From Alphaproteobacteria bacterium (GTDB lineage Bacteria; Pseudomonadota; Alphaproteobacteria; Puniceispirillales; Puniceispirillaceae), in NCBI GenBank assembly GCA_030835985.1, contig JAURQT010000106.1, positions 1 to 40,773 on the forward strand: DNA of 40,773 bases. The letters are read 5' to 3'. The position numbers were made by a program, and so were the translations under genes. Every line of letters begins with the position of its first letter. Within the stretch, counting starts at the first letter, position 1. Positions 19,469 through 28,611 of the stretch are shown in pieces. Under the pieces are notes generated by a model. That model had not been told where the DNA came from. It saw only the letters and a list, made by a program, of their open reading frames with translations, and ran no database searches.

Positions 19469-20578
19469 TCAGAACACCACAACCGACCGGATAGAGCTGC
19501 CCTCATGCATCAGATCAAAGCCCTTGTTAATCTCTTCCAGAGACAGGGTATGGGTGATCATCGGGTCAATCTCAATTTTGCCATCCATATACCAGTCAAC
19601 AATTTTAGGCACATCGGTGCGCCCTCTTGCCCCGCCAAAGGCCGTACCGCGCCAGGAACGACCGGTCACCAGTTGAAAGGGGCGGGTGCTGATCTCTTTG
19701 CCTGCGCCTGCCACACCGATAATAATGGATTCGCCCCAGCCTTTATGGGCACATTCCCGCGCCACACGCATCACATCTGTATTGCCGATACACTCAAAGC
19801 TGTAATCTGCCCCGCCGCCGGTCAGCTCAATCAAATGCGCCGTCAAATCGCCTGATATTTTGGCTGGATTAACAAAATCGGTCATCCCAAAGCGGGTTCC
19901 CCAGCTTTGTTTATCGTCGTTTAAATCCACGCCAACAATCTGGCTTGCCCCTATCATCCGCAAGCCTTGTATGACATTCAGGCCAATCCCGCCCAGCCCG
20001 AACACCACCGCCCGGCATCCGGGCTCTGCCCTGGCGGTATTGATGACCGCCCCAATGCCGGTTGTCACCCCGCAGCCAATATAGCAAATCTTGTCAAAAG
20101 GCGCGGCCTTATTCACCTGTGCCAGCGCAATTTCAGGCAGTACGGTAAAATTGGAAAAAGTTGAGGTGCCCATATAATGATGCACCGGCTTGCCCTTATA
20201 GGAAAAACGTGATGTGCCATCTGGCATCAGCCCCTGGCCTTGTGTGGTACGTATCGCCTGACAGAGATTGGTTTTGGGGTGCAGGCAATATTCGCATTCG
20301 CGGCATTCCGGCGTATAGAGCGGTATGACATGATCGCCCACCGCCAGCGAGGTAACGCCAGCGCCAATTTCGCGCACAATGCCTGCCCCTTCATGGCCTA
20401 AAATTGCCGGAAATAATCCTTCAGGGTCTGCCCCGGACAGGGTAAATTCATCTGTATGGCAAATGCCTGTAGCCATAATTTCAACCAGCACCTCGCCCTG
20501 TTTCGGGCCTTCGAGATCCAGTTCAACTATCTCCAGCGGCTGCCCAGCTTCAAACGCAATCGCGGCTCTGGTTTTCAT
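19469..20578 (-). CDS. frmA: S-(hydroxymethyl)glutathione dehydrogenase / class III alcohol dehydrogenase
   Basis: GICHTDEFTLSGADPEGLFPAILGHEGAGIVREIG, CRECEYCLHPKTNLCQAIR, GVTTGIGAVINTA. Confidence 0.95.
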   Translation of the reverse strand: MKTRAAIAFEAGQPLEIVELDLEGPKQGEVLVEIMATGICHTDEFTLSGADPEGLFPAILGHEGAGIVREIGAGVTSLAVGDHVIPLYTPECRECEYCLHPKTNLCQAIRTTQGQGLMPDGTSRFSYKGKPVHHYMGTSTFSNFTVLPEIALAQVNKAAPFDKICYIGCGVTTGIGAVINTARAEPGCRAVVFGLGGIGLNVIQGLRMIGASQIVGVDLNDDKQSWGTRFGMTDFVNPAKISGDLTAHLIELTGGGADYSFECIGNTDVMRVARECAHKGWGESIIIGVAGAGKEISTRPFQLVTGRSWRGTAFGGARGRTDVPKIVDWYMDGKIEIDPMITHTLSLEEINKGFDLMHEGSSIRSVVVF

Positions 20579-20611
20579 CGTCTTGCCTCCCTTTTGGTCA
20601 CGCCGATTATC

Positions 20612-20644
20612 TGATGCATTTTATAATGCTGTATATTTGCATCA
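20612..20644. promoter_or_regulatory. Nested palindromes upstream of frmA (TGATGCA-N19-TGCATCA and GCATT-TTAT-AATGC)
   Basis: Read directly, 34-66 bp upstream of the frmA ATG (20578); AT-rich TATAAAAT-like core on the minus strand. Confidence 0.5.
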
Positions 20645-20696
20645 TAAAACCATCCTTCCTGACAAGATAAATCATGAAGATAAAAAACCGTCTTGG

Positions 20697-21485
20697 CTAG
20701 TACCGGGCAAGGGGAAAAGTCGGGCGGTATCCTGCAGATGCGATAAATGCCGCATTTTTCCAACCAGGCTTTCCATAGGAGTGGGGCTGGCCATCGGGGG
20801 TATATATATCTCCGCCTGCCGCGCGCAAAATCGCTTCCCCTGCGGCGGTGTCCCATTCCATTGTCGGGCCAAAACGCGGATAAATATCGGCCTTGCCTGC
20901 GGCCAGCAGTAAAAATTTCAAAGAGGATCCGGCCGAGACAATATCGCTGATCGCTTCTGCTTCCAGAAACGCATTTGTTTTCGGATCGCGATGCGAGCGG
21001 CTGGCCAGCGCGGCCGGGCCTTTTTTCGGGACTTGCCGGATCTGCAACCGGCTGTGCTGGCCATCTTTTTCCTGATGCGCCTGACCATGGCTATCTGTCC
21101 AGCACATCCAGCCCATAGCAGGGACATAAATTATCCCGGCGCACGCCACCCCCTGTTGCACAAATCCGATATTGACAGTGAAATGACCATTGCTGTCATG
21201 GCGGATAAATTCGCGCGTCCCATCCAGCGGATCCACCAGAAAATAGCTGGCTGTGGGGGACAGAAAATGGCTGGCTGTATTTTCTTCTGAAATAACCGGA
21301 ATATCGGGGAAAAACTGTGCCAGCGCGGCCTTTAATATCGCCTCGCTGGCGTGATCAGCTTGCGTGACAGGCGAGGCATCTGCTTTATAATCTGCCTCTA
21401 CGCCGCCAGCCTTTATCCGCAAAATTTCTGCCCCGGCTTGCCGCATGGCAGGCATAAGACAGGTCAGATCAATATCCAGCGTCAA
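20697..21485 (-). CDS. cysQ: 3'(2'),5'-bisphosphate nucleotidase CysQ-like (inositol monophosphatase superfamily)
   Basis: TQADHASEAIL, PVISEEN, VDPLDGTREFI, TMEWDTAAGEAILRAAGG. Confidence 0.85.
   Translation of the reverse strand: MTLDIDLTCLMPAMRQAGAEILRIKAGGVEADYKADASPVTQADHASEAILKAALAQFFPDIPVISEENTASHFLSPTASYFLVDPLDGTREFIRHDSNGHFTVNIGFVQQGVACAGIIYVPAMGWMCWTDSHGQAHQEKDGQHSRLQIRQVPKKGPAALASRSHRDPKTNAFLEAEAISDIVSAGSSLKFLLLAAGKADIYPRFGPTMEWDTAAGEAILRAAGGDIYTPDGQPHSYGKPGWKNAAFIASAGYRPTFPLARY
21237..21284. repeat. 24-bp imperfect tandem repeat within cysQ
   Basis: CAGAAAATAGCTGGCTGTGGGGGA / CAGAAAATGGCTGGCTGTATTTTC; encodes TASHFLSP-TASYFLVD. Confidence 0.8.
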
Positions 21486-21512
21486 TGGAAATTACCCCGA
21501 AACACGCAAAGG

Positions 21513-23009
21513 CTATTTGGTATGCGGGATAACAAATTCCGCCCCTTTGGCAATTGAATCCGGCCAGCGCTGCATAACAGATTTCTGCTTGGTGTAGAAC
21601 TGAATCCCTTCATTCCCAAAGGCGTGCAGATCGCCAAACAGGCTTTGCTTCCACCCGCCAAAACCATGCCAGGCCATCGGCACAGGTATCGGCACATTCA
21701 CCCCAACCATACCGACCTGAATCTGGCTTGAAAATTCGCGTGCCGTATTCCCGTCAGAGGTAAAGACAGAAACCCCGTTGCCATAACGGTGATTATTGAT
21801 CATCTCAATACCTTCGGCTGAATTGGCCACCCGCACACAAGACAGGACAGGGCCAAAAATTTCTTCCCTATAAATCGACATTTCCGGGGTGACATGATCA
21901 AACAGGCTGCCGCCCATAAAATAGCCCTGATTATGACCAGGCACAGATACACCGCGCCCATCAACAACCAGTTCAGCGCCTTCTTTTACGCCTTTTTCGA
22001 TCATCGTGGTAATGCGCTCATGCGCGGCCGCACTGACAATCGGCCCCATTTCAGCGTCAAGCTCCATGCCATTTTTAACCTTTAGGGCTTTTGCACGTTC
22101 AGCCAGTTGCGGCATAATCCTGTCGCCCACATCGCCAACCAGCAGCGCAACAGAGATAGCCATACACCGCTCGCCAGCCGAGCCATAGGCAGAGCCAATA
22201 AGCGCATCGACTGTTTTATCCAAATCAGCATCCGGCATCACCATCATATGGTTTTTTGCCCCGCCCAGTGCCTGAACCCGTTTGCCGTTTTCTGCACCTT
22301 TGGTATAGATGTAATGGGCGATAGGGGTAGAGCCGACAAAAGAAACAGCCGAAATCGCCTGATTTTCCAAAATCGCATCGACCGCCTCCTTGTCCCCCTG
22401 AACAACGCTAAACACCCCTTCCGGCAGGCCAGCTTCGGCCAGCAAATCTGCCATCATCAGCGATACAGTCGGGTCGGTTGGGCTGGGTTTCAGGATAAAG
22501 CAATTGCCTGTCGCAATCGCCAGTGGGAACATCCACATCGGCACCATAACAGGAAAGTTAAAAGGGGTAATGCCTGCGACAATGCCCAGCGGCTGGCGAA
22601 AGGTAAAATTATCAATGCCGGTAGAGGCTTGTGCAGAATATTCCCCCTTTAGCAAGGCTGGAATACCACAGGCAAATTCAATCACCTCGATACCGCGCTC
22701 TACCTCGCCGCACGCATCGGTAAAAACCTTGCCATGCTCAGAGGTAATCACCTCGGCCAATTTTTCCTTATCGCGGCGCACCAGCTCCAGGAATTTAAAC
22801 ATCACGCGCGCCCGGCGTACAGGCGGGGTAGAGGCCCAGCTGGGAAAGATTTTTCTGGCCGCTTCGACAGCTGCTTCCACATCCTTTGCCGTTCCCATAA
22901 CGACTTCACTTTTCTTCTGGCCAAGTGCCGGATTATAGATATCCATGACACGGCTGGATGCGCCCCTGGTTGCCGTGCCGCCAATATAATGAAGAACCGT
23001 ATCTGTCAT
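21513..23009 (-). CDS. mmsA: Methylmalonate-semialdehyde dehydrogenase (CoA-acylating)
   Basis: [55 protein letters not shown]. Confidence 0.95.
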   Translation of the reverse strand: MTDTVLHYIGGTATRGASSRVMDIYNPALGQKKSEVVMGTAKDVEAAVEAARKIFPSWASTPPVRRARVMFKFLELVRRDKEKLAEVITSEHGKVFTDACGEVERGIEVIEFACGIPALLKGEYSAQASTGIDNFTFRQPLGIVAGITPFNFPVMVPMWMFPLAIATGNCFILKPSPTDPTVSLMMADLLAEAGLPEGVFSVVQGDKEAVDAILENQAISAVSFVGSTPIAHYIYTKGAENGKRVQALGGAKNHMMVMPDADLDKTVDALIGSAYGSAGERCMAISVALLVGDVGDRIMPQLAERAKALKVKNGMELDAEMGPIVSAAAHERITTMIEKGVKEGAELVVDGRGVSVPGHNQGYFMGGSLFDHVTPEMSIYREEIFGPVLSCVRVANSAEGIEMINNHRYGNGVSVFTSDGNTAREFSSQIQVGMVGVNVPIPVPMAWHGFGGWKQSLFGDLHAFGNEGIQFYTKQKSVMQRWPDSIAKGAEFVIPHTK

Positions 23010-23279
23010 CTCTTAAATCCTCTTTGAAAAAATATCAGAAGCCGATTTAACGCCCGGATTTACCCTCAAGCCCTGCTCTGATAATGAATTTGTGTGAGGC
23101 AACGATAATCGCCTTGCCAGCCTTGGTCAATTACTGTTCGGGGCAAGATATAATTTCTGCAAAATTATTTCCCCTGCCGTCGCAAAATTGGCGGTTTTCA
23201 ATCACAGGTGAATCAGCTTATGCTGGGGTTCGGAGAATAAATTTTTTCATAAAATTTTTTGGCAAGAGGAACAACAGAA

Positions 23280-23723
23280 ATGAAATATCTACACACCATG
23301 ATCCGCGTGAATGATGTGGAGGCGGCACTGGATTTTTTTGTGGGCAAGCTGGGCATGATCGAAACCCGGCGAAAAGAAGATGAAAAAGGCCGCTATACGC
23401 TGATTTTTCTGGTCGCTGATCAGGATTTGGATCAGTCAAAGGCCGAGCGCGCCCCGGAACTGGAATTGACCTATAATTGGGATAATGATGCGGCCTATGG
23501 CGGCGGGCGCAATTTTGGCCACCTCGCCTATACGGTTAAAAATATTTATGAAACCTGTCAAAAACTGATGGATGAGGGGGTTATGATTAACCGGCCGCCG
23601 CGCGATGGCCGCATGGCTTTTGTGCGCTCACCGGACGGGATTTCACTGGAATTGTTGCAAGAAGGCGAGGCACTTGCCCCGGCTGAACCCTGGCTGTCTA
23701 TGGAAAATACCGGCAGCTGGTAA
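23280..23723 (+). CDS. gloA: Lactoylglutathione lyase (glyoxalase I)
   Basis: [48 protein letters not shown]-like, [17 protein letters not shown] at 23280 preferred over the TTG at 23259. Confidence 0.93.
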   Translation: MKYLHTMIRVNDVEAALDFFVGKLGMIETRRKEDEKGRYTLIFLVADQDLDQSKAERAPELELTYNWDNDAAYGGGRNFGHLAYTVKNIYETCQKLMDEGVMINRPPRDGRMAFVRSPDGISLELLQEGEALAPAEPWLSMENTGSW

Positions 23724-23735
23724 GCCCCTATCGCT

Positions 23736-23785
23736 CTGGCAAAAAAAATTCTGGCAAAAAAAATTCTGGCGGGGAAGATTCTGGC
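23736..23785. repeat. 15-bp tandem repeat, about 3.3 copies
   Basis: CTGGCAAAAAAAATT x2, then CTGGCGGGGAAGATT, then CTGGC; intergenic, 3' of gloA. Confidence 0.9.
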
Positions 23786-23811
23786 GATAACAACTAGACG
23801 GGATAAAAAAG

Positions 23812-23860
23812 AGGTAGGGAATTTTGCCCCTGCTTTTTTTACCCCTGCTTTTTTCCTACC
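23812..23860 (-). terminator. Terminator-like inverted repeat (GGTAGG...CCTACC, minus-strand T run) whose loop holds a 15-bp duplicated CCCCTGCTTTTTTTA unit
   Basis: Stem arms flank CCCCTGCTTTTTTTA / CCCCTGCTTTTTTCC; minus strand continues TCTTTTTTATC after the stem, at the SDR stop. Confidence 0.45.
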
Positions 23861-24641
23861 AGGTCTCGCCGCCGCAAACCGACAGAGCCTGACCATTTAC
23901 ACCGCGCGCCCCGTCACTGGCCAGATACAGCGCGGCCGCACTTACCTCTTCTGCGGCAAACAGGCGATGTTGCGGGGAAAATATTTTCAACTTTTCTTCT
24001 GCCTCTTCGGCACTCAACCCGGTTTTCTGCTGGATCATTTCGATGGAACGATGGGTCATTTCGGTATCCAGATAGCCTGGACAAATCGCATTTACCGTGA
24101 TGCCGGATCGGGCTGTTTCCAGTGCCGCGGATTTTACCAGACCCAGCACCCCGTGCTTGCTGGCCGCATAGGCAGAAATATAGGGATAGCTACGCTTGCC
24201 TGTCATAGAGGCAATCGCTATCAGCCGCCCGGAGGTAACAGAGGCAGCCTTCATTCTGGCCAGCCCTTCACGCAGGCAGAAAAATACACCGGTTAAATTA
24301 ATCGCCAGAATATCCTCCCACATTCGGGTCGGGGTTTTATCCAGTGGCGCACTATCGGCAATACCGGCATTGGCGATCACAATATCAGCTGGCCGGCCAT
24401 TTTGCCCTGCTATATCAAACAGGGTTTTTACCCCCGCCTCATCCGCCATATCAGCCAGGACATAATTTATCCCGGGATGCTGGTTGGCTATTTTTTGCAA
24501 TGCCTCTTCGCGCCGGCCGCTGATCCATACCTCTGCCCCGCGGCTGGCAAAGGCACGTGCCATATCTGCGCCCACACCGCTGGAGCCGCCGGTGATAATC
24601 ACTTTCTTTTGCGCAAAATCTGCAGCTGTTTGCTCTGTCAT
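23856..24641 (-). CDS. SDR-family oxidoreductase (3-hydroxybutyrate dehydrogenase/3-oxoacyl reductase-like)
   Basis: VIITGGSSGVGADMARAFASRG, NAGIAD, YISAYAASKHGVLGLVKSAA. Start at 24641 (MTEQTAADF) or 24653; the ORF track start at 24806 is likely too long. Confidence 0.88.
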   Translation of the reverse strand: MTEQTAADFAQKKVIITGGSSGVGADMARAFASRGAEVWISGRREEALQKIANQHPGINYVLADMADEAGVKTLFDIAGQNGRPADIVIANAGIADSAPLDKTPTRMWEDILAINLTGVFFCLREGLARMKAASVTSGRLIAIASMTGKRSYPYISAYAASKHGVLGLVKSAALETARSGITVNAICPGYLDTEMTHRSIEMIQQKTGLSAEEAEEKLKIFSPQHRLFAAEEVSAAALYLASDGARGVNGQALSVCGGETW

Positions 24642-24753
24642 AAAATCCCTCATCAAAAAACCGGCTTGTCCCTGTTGTAATAGAGTATGCCTGCAGGGGC
24701 GGAAATTCTGCAAGCCGGCCCGGTGGTAAAAAAGCTCTGTTCTTATAAAAAAA

Positions 24754-26427
24754 TCAGAGTTTAAAAAAGCTGAACCGCGCCAGGCGGGCCCGTGCCAGCC
24801 GGTCACAGATAAGAAAGACCAGCAATGGCAGAACCATCTGCATCAGGGTAGCAATGCCCAGATTTTGGCGCCCTGCCCCGGCGGCCAGCGTTACCGCTTC
24901 TGTAGTCAGGGTCATCACCCGTCCATTACTGGCAAAAATAGTCGGCAGATATAAAGCAGAGCTGACCGCAAAGCCCACCGCAAAGGCGGTTAACACCGGC
25001 AGGGTCATCATCGATAATTTAATAGATAGAAACCGGCGTATCGGCCCTGCTCCCAGCGTGGCCGCTATCGCCAGATAGCGGTTATCAAAACGCCGCCAGG
25101 ACGGGGCAAGAGAGAGCATCACATAAGGAAAGACAAACAAACAATGGGCCCAAATCAGCGCCAGAAACACCCCGTCAAAGCCCAGCCAAATCAGCAGAAT
25201 TTGCATCCCGAACAAAAAGGCGATCTGCGGCAATAACAAGGGGATATATATCAGCCTCTCGAAATGGGTGTCCCCGCAAGCGGCTTGTGTTTGCAGCCAT
25301 AGAAGCGCCAGCACAACACATACCCCTGCTGATACCAGCCCTAAAATCAGGCTGTTCAGGCTGGCCTGACCCAGGCTGATATAGGCATATTCCCATGCCG
25401 CCACCCCCCATTTATCGGGCAGGGCAGACGGATAACGCCAAATATCGGCAAATGCCCAGATAATCGCCGCTAACATACCCAACACCGCCATCACACATGG
25501 CCATAAACACAGGAATAAGCCGAATTTTTTTAACAGGCTGACCAGCAAAGGCAGCAGATAATTAAACCGCCATCCCGCCGCACTAAAGCGCGCCAACCCT
25601 CTTAATAGCGCACCATCCAGACCTATCCATGCCATACAGGCCAGCAAAGCACAGCCCAATTGCATGACCGCCGCCGCCGGCGCAACAAACTGATAGGAAA
25701 GGTCGGGATCGCGAAACCAGGTTAATATCCGCACTGCCAGAGGGGCAGGGGTGGACGGGGCAAGAATAATCGCCATATCCACTACCGATATCGCAAACAC
25801 CATGACGATAAGCACGGCCAGGCGCAATGGGCCGGCCAGTTGTGGCTGTACCAAATGCAGCCAGCCTGCCAATGGCCCATAACCCAGCGTTGCCGCACTA
25901 TCCAGCAAGGGGCGCACGTTTATCTGGCTTAGGGCAGATAGCCCCATCAGTAATAAAAAGGGCAATTCCTTGGCAATCAGGGCAAGAACCAACACCCCGC
26001 CATTTTCATCCGGGACAATATTGAGATTGGGCGGCCGTTGCCACCCGGTCAGCCAGGGCGAGGCCAGCCGGGATAGCCAGCCGCTGGGCTGTAGCAGAAA
26101 TAAAAATCCGACCGCGATTGTGATATGCGGCACAGAAAGAAGCGGCGATATCAGCCGGAATAAAAAGCCGGACTGCCCCTGCCCATAGATTAGTGCCAGC
26201 AAAAACATCGCCAGCCAGTAAGATAAAAAAGTCGAGATAAAGGCAATAGACAGGCTAAGCCAGAGCGATCGCCGCAAGCCGGGCTCTGCCAGAAAATCGG
26301 CAAAGGGCTGAAAGGAGAAATGCGTCCCGCCCAAAGGCGGAAACCAGCCAAGCGCAGGCAGGACAGCCCCCAAAAGCCCTGCTGTTACTGGCAATAAACA
26401 TAAAAGCAGGATTGCAAGCCTTACCAT
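24754..26427 (-). CDS. ABC transporter permease, fused two-domain type (YnjC-like)
   Basis: 557-aa hydrophobic protein with two permease halves; downstream of a YnjB-like gene. Confidence 0.85.
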   Translation of the reverse strand: MVRLAILLLCLLPVTAGLLGAVLPALGWFPPLGGTHFSFQPFADFLAEPGLRRSLWLSLSIAFISTFLSYWLAMFLLALIYGQGQSGFLFRLISPLLSVPHITIAVGFLFLLQPSGWLSRLASPWLTGWQRPPNLNIVPDENGGVLVLALIAKELPFLLLMGLSALSQINVRPLLDSAATLGYGPLAGWLHLVQPQLAGPLRLAVLIVMVFAISVVDMAIILAPSTPAPLAVRILTWFRDPDLSYQFVAPAAAVMQLGCALLACMAWIGLDGALLRGLARFSAAGWRFNYLLPLLVSLLKKFGLFLCLWPCVMAVLGMLAAIIWAFADIWRYPSALPDKWGVAAWEYAYISLGQASLNSLILGLVSAGVCVVLALLWLQTQAACGDTHFERLIYIPLLLPQIAFLFGMQILLIWLGFDGVFLALIWAHCLFVFPYVMLSLAPSWRRFDNRYLAIAATLGAGPIRRFLSIKLSMMTLPVLTAFAVGFAVSSALYLPTIFASNGRVMTLTTEAVTLAAGAGRQNLGIATLMQMVLPLLVFLICDRLARARLARFSFFKL

Positions 26428-26477
26428 TCCACCCTATTCCGAGCCGCCAGCTTACCGCCCTTAAACCTGTAACGCAC

Positions 26478-27710
26478 CTAATTTGCCGAATAGCGTTCTG
26501 TCCAGGCCCGCTCAATGACCCCAACCCAGCTTGGATGCGGCTCTGGCAAGGTGCGGTTCAAATCTGCCGGGCTGAGGGTCGCCAGGCCACGCGGCAATGC
26601 TGCAAAGGCGGCCGCCTTGTCGGCAGGCAATTTCGGGATAGACAGAACTGTTGGATCGCCCCAGATTTCCGGATTGGCTTTGCGAATTTGTGCTTCGGGC
26701 GATAACAGGAAATCAGCTAATAGCTGGGCCCCTTCCGGGGCAGAGGCATTAAAGGGAATCGCCACAAAATGTACATTGGCCAGCGTTCCGGATTGGTGAA
26801 TATAGCTGCGCACACTATCTGGCAAGATCCCCTGTGAAATGCCGTTTGAAAATTCTGCCGGATTAAAGGCCATCGCAATCGCCAGCTCGCCATCCCCCAG
26901 CAATTGCACCATCGCGGTATAATTGGCCGGGTAATTTACCCCCTGCCGCCAGAGATGCGGGCGCACCCTGTCCAGCCAGGCAAAAAGCGGGGCAAGCGCC
27001 TTTTTTGTATCAGCTGTATCAGCCGGGCGGGCAAAAACAGATCTATCCGGGGCAACTTCCAGCAAAATCTGTTTTAAAAAGCTGGTACCGGTAAAATCAG
27101 GGGGCTGGGGAAAGGTAAAACGACCCGGGTTTTTTTCAATCCAGCTGGCCAAAGCCTCGGCCGAGCGCGGTGGTTCTGGCACATACCGGCTATCATATCC
27201 AAAAACCAGCTGGGCACGGCCCCATGGCGATTCCAGCCCGTCTGTCGGATTGGCAAAATCACTGACGATGCCGGGCAGCGCATCTTTATCTGTATAGGCA
27301 AAGGCAGGCAGGTTAAACGCCCAGCTATCCGAGCGCAATAATGACTGGCGTTTGAGAGAGGCAAAATTCTCGCCATTCACCCAGACCAGATCTACCGACC
27401 CGCCAGTATTTTTGCCAGCAGATTTTTCTGCCAGAATACGCGCGACCGCATCAGCTGTTTCGGTCAGCTTGACATGCACCACACTCACCCCATAGCGCGA
27501 TTTTAGCTGACTGCCTGCCCAGGCAATATAGCTGTTGATCTGAGGCGAGCCGCCCCAGGCATTGAAATATACTGTCTGGCCTTTGGCTTTTTTTATCAGA
27601 CGGTCAAAATTTTCTGCCCCGATAGCCGTGCCGGATAAGGAAAATATCACACTCAGCAACGCGGCCAGGCCTATCGTCAAAGATTTAAGTGAAGAAATAA
27701 AATGGCTCAT
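26478..27710 (-). CDS. ABC transporter substrate-binding protein (YnjB-like)
   Basis: Signal peptide, GQTVYFNAWGGSPQINSYIAW, GSVDLVWVNGENFASLK. Confidence 0.9.
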   Translation of the reverse strand: MSHFISSLKSLTIGLAALLSVIFSLSGTAIGAENFDRLIKKAKGQTVYFNAWGGSPQINSYIAWAGSQLKSRYGVSVVHVKLTETADAVARILAEKSAGKNTGGSVDLVWVNGENFASLKRQSLLRSDSWAFNLPAFAYTDKDALPGIVSDFANPTDGLESPWGRAQLVFGYDSRYVPEPPRSAEALASWIEKNPGRFTFPQPPDFTGTSFLKQILLEVAPDRSVFARPADTADTKKALAPLFAWLDRVRPHLWRQGVNYPANYTAMVQLLGDGELAIAMAFNPAEFSNGISQGILPDSVRSYIHQSGTLANVHFVAIPFNASAPEGAQLLADFLLSPEAQIRKANPEIWGDPTVLSIPKLPADKAAAFAALPRGLATLSPADLNRTLPEPHPSWVGVIERAWTERYSAN

Positions 27711-27975
27711 GCGAAAACGCCTTTTGATATTAATTTTTTACCGATGCGCGGCTTATCCTCAATGCCAGAAGCCTTACCTGTTATAATTTGGCGCAAAGCC
27801 AGTCTACCCTAATTTCGTTAAATAAGGCTTAATAAATCATAATTATTTTCTATGGGTGGTATCTTTTGGCGCGTCAGGCTGGCAGATTATCCCTGGAATT
27901 GGCAAAGTTAAGCCCGAATGCATCCTGCATATTTAATCAGGGCATGGTGAACAAGCAAGCGAGGCTGTCTGAGAT

Positions 27976-28611
27976 ATGCTTATCCTGAAAAATGCCGCCC
28001 TTAATTTTGGGCAAGCCCCGCTATTTTCCCCACTAAATCTTGAGATTGACGGCGGCGAGATCTGCGTGTTGAGCGCGCCAAGCGGGGCCGGAAAATCCAC
28101 CCTGCTGCGCTGGATTGCCGGCATTCCTACCGAGGGGCTGGAGGCAGAGGGTCATATCTGGCTAAAGGGGCGGCAAATAGATAGCTTGCCAGCGGAAAAG
28201 CGGCGCGTTGGGCTGATGTTCCAGCAACCTTTATTATTTCCCCATCTAAGCGTTGGCGATAATCTGGGCTTTGGCTTGCCAGCATCGGTGAGAGGGGAGG
28301 CGCGCAAATCCCGAATAGAAGAAGCCTTGCACATAGCCGGTCTGGAGGGGGTGGGAGGGCGCGATCCAGAAACCTTGTCAGGGGGTCAGCAAGCCCGCAT
28401 CGCACTGCTTCGAACCTTGCTGGCAGAGCCAGAGGCTCTGTTGCTGGATGAGCCATTTTCCAGCCTGGATGATGCGCGGCGCACAGATATTGCCCAGCTG
28501 GTAAAAAGCGAGGCTGAAAGGCTGAAACTGCCTGTATTGCTGGTAAGCCATGACCCGCGCGATATAGAAACCGCCACAGATAAAGTAATAGAGCTTGAAA
28601 TACGCGGCTAA
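27976..28611 (+). CDS. ABC transporter ATP-binding protein (YnjD-like)
   Basis: Walker A APSGAGKSTLLRWIAG, LSGGQQARIALLRTLLAEPEALLLDEPFSSLD. Confidence 0.92.
   Translation: MLILKNAALNFGQAPLFSPLNLEIDGGEICVLSAPSGAGKSTLLRWIAGIPTEGLEAEGHIWLKGRQIDSLPAEKRRVGLMFQQPLLFPHLSVGDNLGFGLPASVRGEARKSRIEEALHIAGLEGVGGRDPETLSGGQQARIALLRTLLAEPEALLLDEPFSSLDDARRTDIAQLVKSEAERLKLPVLLVSHDPRDIETATDKVIELEIRG

Noticed and set aside
22107-22652. 181-aa plus-strand ORF opposite mmsA
   Set aside because: Shadow ORF in the opposite strand of a highly conserved gene
23736-23785. CRISPR-like array
   Set aside because: 15-bp directly adjoining units without spacers; a simple tandem repeat
27711-27975. TPP riboswitch upstream of the YnjB-like gene
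   Set aside because: A lone CTGAGA string near 27967 is on the plus strand next to the ATPase start, and the ACCTGAT...GCGAAGGGA partner elements are absent
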